14,092 nucleotides of DNA from an uncultured Clostridia bacterium. Lineage in GTDB: Bacteria > Bacillota > Clostridia > Peptostreptococcales > Anaerovoracaceae. The notes below the pieces were generated by a model. That model saw nothing but the letters and a program-made list of their open reading frames with translations, was not told the DNA's origin and ran no database searches. The translations under genes and the position numbers were made by a program. Each line of letters starts with the position of its first letter. Position 1 is the stretch's first letter. Where the stretch lies: the NCBI GenBank assembly GCA_934256595.1, contig CAKQOW010000058.1, positions 1 to 14,092 of the forward strand, in the 5' to 3' direction. Shown here piece after piece: positions 6,267 to 13,986 of this stretch.

Positions 6267-7445
6267 ATGGGCTCACTGGACGGATTAAAAATACTGGACT
6301 TTTCAACACTGCTTCCCGGACCTTATGCAACGCTTATGCTGGCGGATATGGGAGCCGAGGTACTCAAAATAGGCTCTGCAAGCAAACCTGACATCGTTAC
6401 GGACTATCCGCCGTTTATCGAGGGTACGGATATATCCGCAAGTCAGGCGTGGCTTGGCAGGAACAAAAAAACAATGTTTCTGAACCTCAAGACAAAGGAG
6501 GGCAGAGATATAGTCAAAGAACTTGTAAAAGAATACGATATAGTTATGGAGCAGTTCAGACCCGGCGTTATGGACAGACTGGGGCTTGGCTATGAGGATT
6601 TAAAGGCAGTAAACCCTGCGGTTATTTACTGTTCCCTTACAGGCTACGGACAGACAGGGCCACTTCGTGATGCCGCAGGCCACGATATCAACTATATGTC
6701 AAGAAGCGGCATAATATCCCATGCAGGCAGGGAAGCTGAGGGTCCGTCACTTATGAATTTCCAGATTGCAGACATCGCCGTAGGTTCGCTAAACTCTGTA
6801 ATAGGAATACTGGCGGCTGTAAACTACAGAAGAAACACCGGCAGGGGTCAGTTTATAGATGTGGCTATGATGGACGGCTGCGTACCGTTTAACAGCATAG
6901 ACGGCGCTGCATTTTTAGTATCGGGCAGACAGCCTTTTAGAGAGGGCGAGAGATTAAACGGCGGCTGCATATATGATTTCTATAAGACTAAAGACGGCGG
7001 ATATATGAGCGTAGGCTCTCTTGAGCCTAAGTTCTGGAAGCAGTTCTGCACTGCCATAGGCAGAGAAGATTTAATAGAGGGGAGTGTATGGCCGGAGAAT
7101 ATCGCAGAGGTAAAGGCTGAGATAAGAGGCATATTCAAGACAAAGACAAGAGATGAATGGGTAGAGATATTTTCTCATTACGACGCGTGCGTTCAGCCTG
7201 TACTTGATCTTAAAGAGGCTTTGCTTGAAGATGAGCAGATAAAGGCAAGAGAAATGGTGGTTGATGTTAAACTGCCGACTTATGAGGATATAACTGTTAA
7301 GCAGCTTGCAACCTCAGTAAAGCTCAGCGAATGTCCGTGCGAATACAAATTTGCAGGCTACCCCGCAGGCTATCACACCAGAGAGATAATAGAAAAACTG
7401 GGACTTGACTATGATGAACTGGAAGAAAAGGAAGTTTTCAAATGA
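6267..7445 (+). CDS. Family III CoA-transferase (CaiB/BaiF type)
   Basis: 392 residues, normal for the family, which moves CoA between carboxylic acids through an aspartyl-CoA thioester. The N-terminus has the signature GLKILDFSTLLPGPYATLMLADMGAEVLKI (6-35). LNLKTKEGRDIVKELV (73-88) and YCSLTGYGQTGP (121-132) follow the family order. D169 in FQIADIAVGS stands at the place of the catalytic Asp of formyl-CoA transferase, followed by GRGQFIDVAMMDG. The start is supported by AAAGGAG 6-7 bases upstream. The stop overlaps the next gene's start by 4 bp (ATGA), so the two are translationally coupled. No dehydratase, acyl-CoA dehydrogenase or decarboxylase is adjacent, so the acid substrate cannot be named. 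Known members act on formate/oxalate, carnitine, bile acids and 2-hydroxy acids from amino-acid fermentation. Confidence 0.92.
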   Translation: MGSLDGLKILDFSTLLPGPYATLMLADMGAEVLKIGSASKPDIVTDYPPFIEGTDISASQAWLGRNKKTMFLNLKTKEGRDIVKELVKEYDIVMEQFRPGVMDRLGLGYEDLKAVNPAVIYCSLTGYGQTGPLRDAAGHDINYMSRSGIISHAGREAEGPSLMNFQIADIAVGSLNSVIGILAAVNYRRNTGRGQFIDVAMMDGCVPFNSIDGAAFLVSGRQPFREGERLNGGCIYDFYKTKDGGYMSVGSLEPKFWKQFCTAIGREDLIEGSVWPENIAEVKAEIRGIFKTKTRDEWVEIFSHYDACVQPVLDLKEALLEDEQIKAREMVVDVKLPTYEDITVKQLATSVKLSECPCEYKFAGYPAGYHTREIIEKLGLDYDELEEKEVFK

Positions 7446-7969
7446 TTAATATAAGAAAAGCAGAAAAAACAGATATTAAACAGATTGCAGATATATATGA
7501 GCATATTCATAATGAGGAAAGTGACGGCAGACTGACTACCGGCTGGATTAAAGGCGTATATCCGGTTGAGCAGACTGCGGCAGATGCAGTGGGCAGAGAT
7601 GATATGTATGTCTGCGAAGATGAGGGAAGCATCCTTGCCTCCGCAATTATAAATCGTCAACAGGTAGATGTATACGCCGGAGGAGATTTCATATATGAGG
7701 CTCCTGACGATAAAGTTATGGTGATACATACTCTGACTGTAGACCCAAAGGCAGCAGGCAGAGGCATAGGCAGCGCCTTTGTGGATTTCTACGAAAAGCT
7801 TGCAAAGCAGGAAAACTGTACTGCTTTACGGCTTGATACCAACGAAAGAAACACAGGAGCAAGAGCCCTGTATAACAAGCTGGGGTACCGCGAGGCGGGA
7901 ATTGTACCCTGCGTATTCAACGGCATACCTGATGTCAATCTGGTACTGTTTGAAAAAAGGATAAAATAA
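7442..7969 (+). CDS. GNAT-family N-acetyltransferase
   Basis: 175 residues with one GNAT fold. It opens with the family-like INIRKAEKTDIKQIADIYEHI. Acetyl-CoA motif A is MVIHTLTVDPKAAGRGIGSAF, in which R/G-x-G-I-G is the pyrophosphate loop. Motif B is ALRLDTNERNTGARALYNKLGY, close to amino-group acetylases of the RimI/YitI sort. It starts inside the stop of the CoA-transferase gene (ATGA), with AAAAGGAAG just upstream, so it is co-translated with that gene. The substrate is unknown. Linkage to a CoA-transferase may reflect small-molecule acylation, but this is only inference. Confidence 0.88.
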   Translation: MINIRKAEKTDIKQIADIYEHIHNEESDGRLTTGWIKGVYPVEQTAADAVGRDDMYVCEDEGSILASAIINRQQVDVYAGGDFIYEAPDDKVMVIHTLTVDPKAAGRGIGSAFVDFYEKLAKQENCTALRLDTNERNTGARALYNKLGYREAGIVPCVFNGIPDVNLVLFEKRIK

Positions 7970-8016
7970 ATGACTGTTTTACAGCATGCCTGAATTTTAA
8001 TAACTATAACAAAAAC

Positions 8017-8055
8017 AGAGAGTGGGAAACTTTTTTCTCACTCTCTATGTGTTTA
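8017..8055 (+). terminator. Long perfect hairpin after the GNAT gene, probable terminator
   Basis: AGAGAGTGGGAAA (8017-8029), loop CTTT, TTTCTCACTCTCT (8034-8046): 13 pairs with one G.U. The tract after the stem (ATGTGTTTATATT) is only moderately T-rich, so termination on the plus strand may be incomplete. On the minus strand the stem is followed by GTTTTTGTT. It separates the CoA-transferase/GNAT pair from the methyltransferase. Confidence 0.55.
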
Positions 8056-8076
8056 TATTACCACAAAATCGTTCAT

Positions 8077-8120
8077 TTGTCAAGACTTGTAATAATATTC
8101 TTATAGGTGTATTAAGAATA
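8077..8120 (+). promoter_or_regulatory. Candidate promoter and dyad before the methyltransferase gene
   Basis: TTGTCA (8077-8082) and TTATAG (8101-8106) with an 18-bp spacer are a weak promoter candidate. TATTCTTA (8096-8103) and TAAGAATA (8113-8120) form perfect 8-bp arms around a 9-base gap, ending one base before the ribosome binding site GGAGGTGAT (8122-8130). The dyad could be an operator over the -10 or an RNA stem near the ribosome binding site. Confidence 0.35.
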
Positions 8121-8133
8121 CGGAGGTGATAAT

Positions 8134-9015
8134 ATGAACAAAAATATGACTGCAATGGTGAGCTGCTTTGCAAGAAGCTACCATACCCAAAACAGCATAG
8201 TGAAAATCTATAACGATGAGCTTGCGGGAAAACTTCTCAGTCAGCAGGAATATGACGGCATTGCTGCAAATATGGCAGGAGGAATATCGTTTTTCAACCC
8301 CGGATACAGCGGAGACAACCCGCTTGAGTGGATTGTAAACAACCAGCTTGCGCCATCAGTTCTTGCAAGATCTGCTTTTAACAAAAACCACCTGAACAAC
8401 GAAATCAGACTGGGGCTTTGCCAGTATGTGATTATGGCGGCAGGCTATGATACGTCAGGATATATGGTAAATGACAGGGTTAAGGTCTTTGAGCTTGATA
8501 TGCCAGAGATGACAGAGGATAAAATCAGGCGAGTAGATGCGGCGGAGATAGACAGCAGCAATGTGTCATATATAGGCTGTGACTTTAACGGCAGCTGGAT
8601 AGACAAGCTGCTTGATACTGACTTTGATGCGGGGCGCAAGACCTACTGCAGCCTTATGGGGATAAGCTATTATCTCAGCAAAGAAACCTTTGGACATACT
8701 GTCGGAATTTTAGCAGAGCATATGCCGCAGGGAAGCTGTATAGCCTTTGACTATCCCGATATAAGCAGGAGCCGGAACAAGGAAATAAACAAGGCACTGG
8801 CAAAGGCGGCAGATGAAACAATGCAGGCAGAGTACTCCTTAGGCGATATAGAAGCCATTGCAGATAATGCAGGGCTTCTCATCTACGAAAATTCGGATTG
8901 CAGTGAGCTTGAGGACATGTATTTTGCAAATTACAACCTGATGAACAGGGGGCACGAAATAACTGCGCCCCAAGGCATATGCTGCTGCCTGCTGGCAAAG
9001 AAACAGCCGGGTTAA
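8134..9015 (+). CDS. Class I SAM-dependent methyltransferase (LCMT/PPM1-like)
   Basis: 293 residues. The SAM-binding start of the Rossmann fold is YVIMAAGYDTSGYM (98-111), corresponding to the family's (V/L)xLGAGxDTRxYR. VFELDMPEM (118-126) is the motif II that defines the leucine-carboxyl-methyltransferase/PPM1-like group, where the acidic residue holds the SAM ribose. SLMGISYYLSKETF (173-186) matches the later 'EGvxxYL' element. The usual first Gly of motif I is Ala and the following Arg pair is absent, so this is a divergent member. Clostridial homologues of this type act on small molecules, but the substrate cannot be read here. The start is set by GGAGGTGAT at 8122-8130. It converges on the deacetylase gene with only 11 bases between stops. 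Confidence 0.82.
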   Translation: MNKNMTAMVSCFARSYHTQNSIVKIYNDELAGKLLSQQEYDGIAANMAGGISFFNPGYSGDNPLEWIVNNQLAPSVLARSAFNKNHLNNEIRLGLCQYVIMAAGYDTSGYMVNDRVKVFELDMPEMTEDKIRRVDAAEIDSSNVSYIGCDFNGSWIDKLLDTDFDAGRKTYCSLMGISYYLSKETFGHTVGILAEHMPQGSCIAFDYPDISRSRNKEINKALAKAADETMQAEYSLGDIEAIADNAGLLIYENSDCSELEDMYFANYNLMNRGHEITAPQGICCCLLAKKQPG

Positions 9016-9026
9016 GAGAAAAGCCT

Positions 9027-9893
9027 CTATTTGAACTTTTCAAACATTGTACTGCTGGTACTGTCTTTGTCACGCAGGTATCTTTTCAGCTGATACAGAC
9101 ATTCCCTATCACTGAATGTGATATAGTTGATACCTTCACTGCAGCTCAGGGTGGCTTTGAAGCCGAGTTCCTTTACAATATCCTCTTCATGATCGCTGCA
9201 GATGCCAAAGGGATAGGTAAAAGTATCGGGAGCTTTGCCGGTATAATGCTTTATTTCTTTCTGAAGCCTGATAAGGTCATCAGTAAGAATCTTTCTGTAC
9301 TGGGTTACGGTTTCATTCTGTTTCATGGCGCTCCCGCGCCTTTCGCCGATTTCGTGCATATTATATGTATGGTTCTGTATTTCTACAAGACCGGATTCTG
9401 TCATTTCATTAATCTGTTTCCATGTGATATGAGAATATGCGGCGTTGTTTTCATCAGCTTTGCTGAATTTGTCAGTATATAGACCGATTATGGATATAAC
9501 TGCCTTCATGTTGTACTTTTTAAGCAGAGGGTAGGCATAACAATAGTTGTTGTAGTATCCGTCATCAAAAGACAGAACAATCGGCTTTTCGGGCAGAGGC
9601 CTGTTTTCACAGACAAAGTCGATAAGGTCGGACATAAACACAGGAGTATAGCCGTTTTCCTTTATGTATTTCAGATCCTCTTCGAATCTGTCGGGACTGA
9701 TGAAGTATTCTGTCTGTAAACTGGAATCCTTAATCAGTCCGTGATACATTATAATCGGAACCTTTACGGTTTCGCTGTAATCGGCGTTTATATCCTGCAC
9801 CTTTTCATGAGATACCCATGAATAAGTATATGCTGCGGCAATTAGAATTACAGGAACAAGGGTAAAAAAAACAATTTTTTTTATATCTCTCAT
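9027..9893 (-). CDS. Membrane-anchored polysaccharide deacetylase (NodB domain)
   Basis: 288 residues. KIVFFTLVPVILIAAAYTYSWV (6-27) is an N-terminal membrane anchor or uncleaved signal, with no lipobox or clear cleavage site, so the catalytic part lies outside the cell. The carbohydrate esterase 4 motifs are present: PIIMYHGL (46-53), LSFDDGYYNNY with D110/D111 (107-117), NHTYNMH with H175 and H180 as metal ligands, and TYPFG (226-230). The histidines are spaced H-x4-H rather than the classical H-x3-H, a variation seen in some Firmicute YadE-like proteins. It would remove N-acetyl groups from peptidoglycan or another cell-wall glycan; the substrate is not determined. GGAGG lies six bases before the ATG. 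It is divergent from mtaB, and the promoters appear to overlap. Confidence 0.9.
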   Translation of the reverse strand: MRDIKKIVFFTLVPVILIAAAYTYSWVSHEKVQDINADYSETVKVPIIMYHGLIKDSSLQTEYFISPDRFEEDLKYIKENGYTPVFMSDLIDFVCENRPLPEKPIVLSFDDGYYNNYCYAYPLLKKYNMKAVISIIGLYTDKFSKADENNAAYSHITWKQINEMTESGLVEIQNHTYNMHEIGERRGSAMKQNETVTQYRKILTDDLIRLQKEIKHYTGKAPDTFTYPFGICSDHEEDIVKELGFKATLSCSEGINYITFSDRECLYQLKRYLRDKDSTSSTMFEKFK

Positions 9894-9919
9894 ATTTGCC
9901 TCCGGAGAACAATTAGCTG

Positions 9920-9964
9920 ATGATAATATATGCGATATATGTTACAATAATGTCTGTACAGACA
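9920..9964. promoter_or_regulatory. Overlapping divergent promoters and 14-bp palindrome before mtaB
   Basis: On the plus strand TGTTACAAT (9940-9948) is an extended -10, with predicted start near 9955; ATGATA (9920-9925), 17 bp upstream, is a weak -35. On the minus strand TTGTAA (complement of 9942-9947) and TATCAT (complement of 9920-9925), 16 bp apart, could serve the deacetylase gene, so the two promoters share sequence. TGTCTGTACAGACA (9951-9964) is a perfect 14-bp palindrome over the predicted mtaB start, a place where a bound protein would block transcription. Confidence 0.45.
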
Positions 9965-9985
9965 AAAGTTGAATTGAGGTAACTG

Positions 9986-11326
9986 ATGAAAATAGCATTT
10001 CACACACTAGGCTGCAAGGTTAATCAGTATGAAACCGAGGGCCTCAAAGAAAATTTCAAAAAAGCAGGGCACGAGACAGTACCGGATACAGAATTTGCCG
10101 ATGTATATGTGATTAACACATGCACAGTGACAAACCTTGCGGACCGTAAATCAAGACAGTTCATAAGGCGTGCCAGAGCAATCAATCCCGATGCCGCCAT
10201 TGCAGTAACAGGCTGTTATGTACAGGTATCGCCGGAGGAGGTTGCGGCAATAGAGGGCGTGGATATAATTGCGGGTACCAACGAGAAATCCGCCATGGTG
10301 GCTCTGGTTGAGGAGTATATCCGCAAAGGCAGTAAAATCAGACAGGTGAAATCCTATGAGGAGCTTGATACATATGAGGAGATAGGCACGATAACCTCAA
10401 TGGAGTCAAGGACCAGAGCATATATTAAAATACAGGAGGGCTGCGACAGGTTTTGCTCCTACTGCATTATACCTTTTGCAAGAGGCAGCGTCAGGTCAAG
10501 AAGACCTTCAGAAATCCTCAAAGAAGCAGAGAGCCTTGTCAGAGCAGGCTTTAAGGAACTGATACTTACAGGCATCAATGCCGCTCTGTACGGTACGGAG
10601 CAGGGATTTGTATGCGATATTGATGACACTGATATCGGGAATATGCACGGCATCGAAATCATAATACATCTGCTTGACAAAATGCCGGGAGATTTCCGCA
10701 TCAGACTTAGCTCGCTTGAGCCTACGGCAGTAAACAGCGACTATGTAAAGAGACTTCTTGAATATGACAGGCTGTGTCATCATCTGCATCTGTCAATTCA
10801 GAGCGGAAGCAGCAGTATAATCTCTGCAATGAACAGAAACTATACGAGAGAGGATTACCTTGATATAGTTAAGGTACTGAGAGATAAGGATCTGCATTAC
10901 GGAATTACCACAGACATCATAGTCGGTTTTCCGGGAGAAACCGATGAGGATTTTGCAGACAGTATGAATATGGTTCGTGAGGCCGACTTCCTCAGGGTAC
11001 ACGCTTTTCAGTATTCAAAGCGAAAGGGTACTGCGGCGGCTGTCATGGAGAACCAGATTGAACCTCAGGTCAAAAAAAGCAGAAGCGCTGCTCTGATTGC
11101 AGAGGCAGACAGGGTTTCAAAGGAATTTATGACAGCCTGCACAGGAGAGATAAGGCAGGTATTGTTTGAAGAAACAGATAAAGATAAAATTACAGGTTAT
11201 ACCGATAATTACATCAAGGTTTATGCACAGGCAGATGAGAGATTTCTCAATACTCTGCGCGATGTGAAAATAACCGGGTTAATGTATGACGGTGTTTCCT
11301 GTGAAATATTAGAGGAGGAACTATAG
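9986..11326 (+). CDS. mtaB: tRNA t6A37 methylthiotransferase MtaB
   Basis: 446 residues, typical of the bacterial MtaB/YqeV branch, which adds a 2-methylthio group to N6-threonylcarbamoyladenosine at position 37 of ANN-decoding tRNAs. The N-terminal UPF0004 domain has its three cluster cysteines: C10 in HTLGCKVNQYE, C46 in NTCTVTN and C77 in TGCYVQ. The radical SAM site is EGCDRFCSYCIIPFARG with C153, C157 and C160, followed by the radical SAM barrel (LTGIN, HLHLSIQSGS, DIIVGFPGE). The last about 60 residues form a TRAM-like RNA-binding tail (GEIRQVLFEE...GYTDNYIKVYA). HTLGCKVNQYE is the wording of MtaB rather than MiaB or RimO. A GAGG motif precedes the ATG. The HIT gene begins two bases after the stop. 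Confidence 0.95.
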   Translation: MKIAFHTLGCKVNQYETEGLKENFKKAGHETVPDTEFADVYVINTCTVTNLADRKSRQFIRRARAINPDAAIAVTGCYVQVSPEEVAAIEGVDIIAGTNEKSAMVALVEEYIRKGSKIRQVKSYEELDTYEEIGTITSMESRTRAYIKIQEGCDRFCSYCIIPFARGSVRSRRPSEILKEAESLVRAGFKELILTGINAALYGTEQGFVCDIDDTDIGNMHGIEIIIHLLDKMPGDFRIRLSSLEPTAVNSDYVKRLLEYDRLCHHLHLSIQSGSSSIISAMNRNYTREDYLDIVKVLRDKDLHYGITTDIIVGFPGETDEDFADSMNMVREADFLRVHAFQYSKRKGTAAAVMENQIEPQVKKSRSAALIAEADRVSKEFMTACTGEIRQVLFEETDKDKITGYTDNYIKVYAQADERFLNTLRDVKITGLMYDGVSCEILEEEL

Positions 11327-11328
11327 AT

Positions 11329-11670
11329 ATGAGTGATTGTATTTTCTGCAAGATAGCAGACAGGGAAATACCGGGAAATATCGCTTACGAAGATGATAAA
11401 ATTCTGGCATTTCACGATCTTGATCCGCAGGCTCCTGTTCATGTGCTGATTATACCTAAGAAGCATATAGCATCGCTTGATGATGTTACAGAGGAGGATA
11501 GGGATCTTTTGGGCTATATACTTATGAAAGTCAAGGATATAGCGGCAGAGCTTGGACTCGAAAACGGCTACAGGCTTGTTAACAACTGCGGCGAGGATGG
11601 TCTGCAGACTGTTAAGCATCTGCATTTTCATCTTCTCGGCAAGAGAAAAATGATATGGCCTCCGGGCTGA
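11329..11670 (+). CDS. HIT-family nucleotide-binding protein (HinT-like)
   Basis: 113 residues, the full length of bacterial HinT-type purine nucleoside phosphoramidases. It opens with CIFCKIADREIPG, whose C4 and C7 are found in zinc-binding HIT members. It contains HVLIIPKKHIASL and ends with the triad KHLHFHLLGKR (H97, H99, H101), in which the middle/last histidine carries the catalytic role. RLVNNCGEDGLQTVKHLHFH is standard for the Firmicute branch. It starts two bases after the mtaB stop, with AGAGGAGGAA inside the end of mtaB as ribosome binding site. The pairing with mtaB is a housekeeping arrangement and does not by itself indicate a tRNA role. Confidence 0.94.
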   Translation: MSDCIFCKIADREIPGNIAYEDDKILAFHDLDPQAPVHVLIIPKKHIASLDDVTEEDRDLLGYILMKVKDIAAELGLENGYRLVNNCGEDGLQTVKHLHFHLLGKRKMIWPPG

Positions 11671-11680
11671 TAGCAGACTT

Positions 11681-11710
11681 AAATCACCTCAGTTAAGGGG
11701 TGATTTTTTT
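11681..11710 (+). terminator. Strong intrinsic terminator after the HIT gene
   Basis: AAATCACCTC (11681-11690), loop AGTTAA, GGGGTGATTT (11697-11706) with one G.U pair, then a T-run (11704-11710). It is placed 10 bases after the HIT stop. Its right arm and loop also encode the last residues and stop codon of the facing minus-strand gene. In the minus direction only GATTTAAG follows, so it is probably efficient mainly for mtaB/HIT transcripts. Confidence 0.85.
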
Positions 11711-12361
11711 AGTATGCGCTGTGATTACGGTATAGCTTGAAGCATTGACGGTTATGTTGATGCTGCCGTTTTCACAGTACCAGTTTTTGCCCTTACGTCT
11801 TACAGTGCAGTTTTCATCTCGTATGATGTTCTGACAGAGGGAAATTACATCTGTATCTGCCTTGAGGTTTCTCTTAATCCTGTCGATGCCCATGGGAGTG
11901 GTATGAATTCTCTCTGCAAGAGCAGATTTGATTTCAAGCTCCATAGGCGTAAATCTGATGCCTTTTACTGTCTGTTCCTTATCGGTGCAGTTAAAGCCCA
12001 GCTTCTTATATACAGACACCGCATAGGGTGAGGAATTAACCGTTATTCTGTCACTTCTGCAATCCTTTAATAATTCTTCAAAGAGCTTTTTTCCTATTCC
12101 CTGTCTGTGAAATTTACCCTCCACAAAAAACAGGGCAATATGACTGCCGCCGTTTCTTGAGGCGATAACTCCGGTTATCTGGTTATTGATAAAAGCTCCG
12201 TACATTGTAAGCTGCGAAAGGTAGTTCTTATCGCTGATACTTCTGTGAAATTCCTCTACACCTTCCTCTGAATAATCAGGGGCTTCGAAGGTGTTAAAAA
12301 ACCTCCGAACAAGGAGCAGGGCTTTTTCTGTATTTTGTTTGTCTATCTTTTTAATGTTCAT
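11693..12361 (-). CDS. GNAT acetyltransferase fused to a DUF3781 domain
   Basis: 222 residues from ATG 12361, which has AAAAGGAAC upstream; an in-frame start ten codons earlier would be lysine/glutamine-rich and lies within the MATE coding end. Residues 1-140 are a GNAT domain: ALFFVEGKFHRQGIGKKLFEELL (76-98) is acetyl-CoA motif A, with RQGIG as the phosphate loop, and NSSPYAVSVYKKLGF (109-123) is motif B. Residues about 145-222 match my recollection of DUF3781: HTTPMGIDRIKRNL, RRKGKNWYCENGSINITVNASSYTVITAH. That domain has no known function and often occurs alone. The gene overlaps the end of the MATE gene by 11 bp, so the pair is likely co-transcribed. The stop codon is inside the loop of the facing terminator. 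The substrate is unknown. Confidence 0.82.
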   Translation of the reverse strand: MNIKKIDKQNTEKALLLVRRFFNTFEAPDYSEEGVEEFHRSISDKNYLSQLTMYGAFINNQITGVIASRNGGSHIALFFVEGKFHRQGIGKKLFEELLKDCRSDRITVNSSPYAVSVYKKLGFNCTDKEQTVKGIRFTPMELEIKSALAERIHTTPMGIDRIKRNLKADTDVISLCQNIIRDENCTVRRKGKNWYCENGSINITVNASSYTVITAHTKKITP

Positions 12362-13730
12362 ATTGTTCCTTTTCTGTTTCTGCTTCTGCATACCTGCGTG
12401 ACGGTCTGTAAATCATCAGCGCAACAAAGATAAGGAGCGCTGTGGTAAACAGACTTACAGGGTAGGCTATCATAATTGAAGTAAAGGTTCTGTGGACCTG
12501 AAAAACAGTGTAAATCCACGTAATTCTTACTGCGCATACACCTATAACCGTAAGCACTGCGGGTATAAGGGAGTCGCCAAAGCCTCTTAAATATCCCGAC
12601 ATATTCTCATACAGCATACTGAAAGTATAGGCTGACAGTATTATGAGAAGCCTTGTATATCCTATATCTATAACCTGCGGATCGCTGTTGAATATCGAAA
12701 GCAGAAATCTGCCCGAAAGCAGCACAAGAGAGATTACGGCAGCGGAGGCTATGGCATCTTCTAATATGCACAGAAGCAGTATTTTTTTGCAGCGCTTTAT
12801 CTGTCCTGCGCCGTAGTTCTGTCCCACAAAGGTGGTGCAGGCCTGACTGAAAGAATTAAGCACATAATATGCGAATATTTCAATGTTAAATGCTGCGCTT
12901 GAAGCGGCGATAACAATAGTTCCGAGGCTGTTTATGGCAGCCTGTATCACAATATTTGCAAAAGCGAATACTGCGCTCTGAAGCCCTGCCGGAAGTCCTA
13001 TTTTAATTATCTTTGTAAAGCATTCTCTGTCAAAGCGTATATCTTTCATATCTATATGTATGGATTTGTCTGTCCTGAGAAGCAGTATGAACAGTATTGC
13101 GGCAGATACGATATTTGAAATAACCGTTGCAACGGCGACACCGTCTACAGTCATATCCAGCACGATTACAAAAAACAGATTTAAAGCCACATTGAGAAGT
13201 CCCGATACCGCAAGAACTCCCAGAGGGACTTTGGTATCTCCGATGCTTCTGAAAATAGCGGCCTCAAAGTTATACAGAAGTATAGCGGGCATTCCAAGCA
13301 GATATATCCTTATATACAAAAGGGCATAGGGGAATACATCATCGGGAATATTAAGCCACCTGAGCAGTGTTTCAATCCCAAGTTCTCCTAAAACCGCAAT
13401 GGCGATACCGCCTGCCAGCGCCATTATTATTGAAGTGTTTACGGCCTTGCGGATAGTTTTGTCGTCGCCTCTGCCTACGGCGTGAGCGATTACAATATTA
13501 GCGCCAAGCGCAATCCCTATAAAAAAGTTGAGTATGAGTCCTATGACAGGGCTGTTTGCTCCGACTGCCGCAACGGCTACAGTCTTGTTGGCTCCCGTAA
13601 AATTTCCGACTATTGCAAGGTCTGAGGCATTAAAAAGCTGTCCTAAAATGCCTGTTGCCGCAACAGGAAGCGCAAACCGCGGAAGCTTGTTCCATATGGA
13701 GCCGTTTAGCATATCCGTTTTTTCTTTCAA
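12351..13730 (-). CDS. MATE-family multidrug/small-molecule exporter
   Basis: 459 residues with about 12 membrane segments, the usual size and layout for MATE transporters, which expel cationic drugs or metabolites in exchange for Na+ or H+. The opening LNGSIWNKLPRFALPVAATGILGQLFNASDLAIVGNFTG is the family's first helix region. Other family features are GANIVIAHAVGRGD (first half) and FVGQNYGAGQIKRCKK (second half). The start is TTG at 13730, chosen because AAAGAGGTG (complement of about 13739-13747) is correctly spaced; ATG at 13712 is the alternative, six residues shorter. No better ribosome binding site precedes that ATG. It leads a two-gene unit with the GNAT-DUF3781 gene. Its promoter is not clear; TATAAA (complement of 13809-13814) is a weak -10 candidate. 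Confidence 0.93.
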   Translation of the reverse strand: MKEKTDMLNGSIWNKLPRFALPVAATGILGQLFNASDLAIVGNFTGANKTVAVAAVGANSPVIGLILNFFIGIALGANIVIAHAVGRGDDKTIRKAVNTSIIMALAGGIAIAVLGELGIETLLRWLNIPDDVFPYALLYIRIYLLGMPAILLYNFEAAIFRSIGDTKVPLGVLAVSGLLNVALNLFFVIVLDMTVDGVAVATVISNIVSAAILFILLLRTDKSIHIDMKDIRFDRECFTKIIKIGLPAGLQSAVFAFANIVIQAAINSLGTIVIAASSAAFNIEIFAYYVLNSFSQACTTFVGQNYGAGQIKRCKKILLLCILEDAIASAAVISLVLLSGRFLLSIFNSDPQVIDIGYTRLLIILSAYTFSMLYENMSGYLRGFGDSLIPAVLTVIGVCAVRITWIYTVFQVHRTFTSIMIAYPVSLFTTALLIFVALMIYRPSRRYAEAETEKEQYEH

Positions 13731-13871
13731 AATTTATTCACCTCTTTACAGTATTATTTTAGTGCTTTTTTCAGGCAAGCTCAATACCCCGAAATACAAT
13801 TTGACATATTTATAATGGGAAAAAATAGTTTTAAATTTTCTAAAAATTTAATTAAAAAATTATTTTGCTAC

Positions 13872-13899
13872 TTGCAAATCTGAAAAAATATGATATTAT
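13872..13899 (+). promoter_or_regulatory. Candidate promoter of the PreT-like gene
   Basis: TTGCAA (13872-13877), a 16-bp spacer and TATTAT (13894-13899) with TGA just before it (extended -10). The 30 bases upstream are almost purely A/T and could act as an UP element. Predicted start is near 13906, leaving a leader of about 80 bases. The rest of the divergent gap 13731-13986 is very AT-rich and shows no gene. Confidence 0.45.
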
Positions 13900-13905
13900 A
13901 TTGAC

Positions 13906-13919
13906 TGTAACTAGTTTCA
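13906..13919. promoter_or_regulatory. Dyad TGTAACTAGTTTCA, near-copy of the one at the redox operon promoter
   Basis: TGTAAC-TA-GTTTCA is an imperfect inverted repeat (one mismatch) that differs at only 2 of 14 positions from TGTAACTGGTTACA at 189-202. It starts at the predicted transcription start of the PreT-like gene, a typical repressor position. Confidence 0.4.
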
Positions 13920-13986
13920 TACTACGAAAATTTAAAGCATTATGTAAAATAGTGGTAGAAATCATATAAAAGGGAGGAATTTTAAA

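Noticed and set aside
8979..9482. 167-codon plus-strand open frame
   Set aside because: It is antisense to the well-supported deacetylase gene, its start lies in the end of the methyltransferase gene, and it shows no family motif.
13801..13816. TTGACA followed by TATAAT on the plus strand
   Set aside because: The two elements are only 4 bp apart and cannot act together as a sigma-A promoter.
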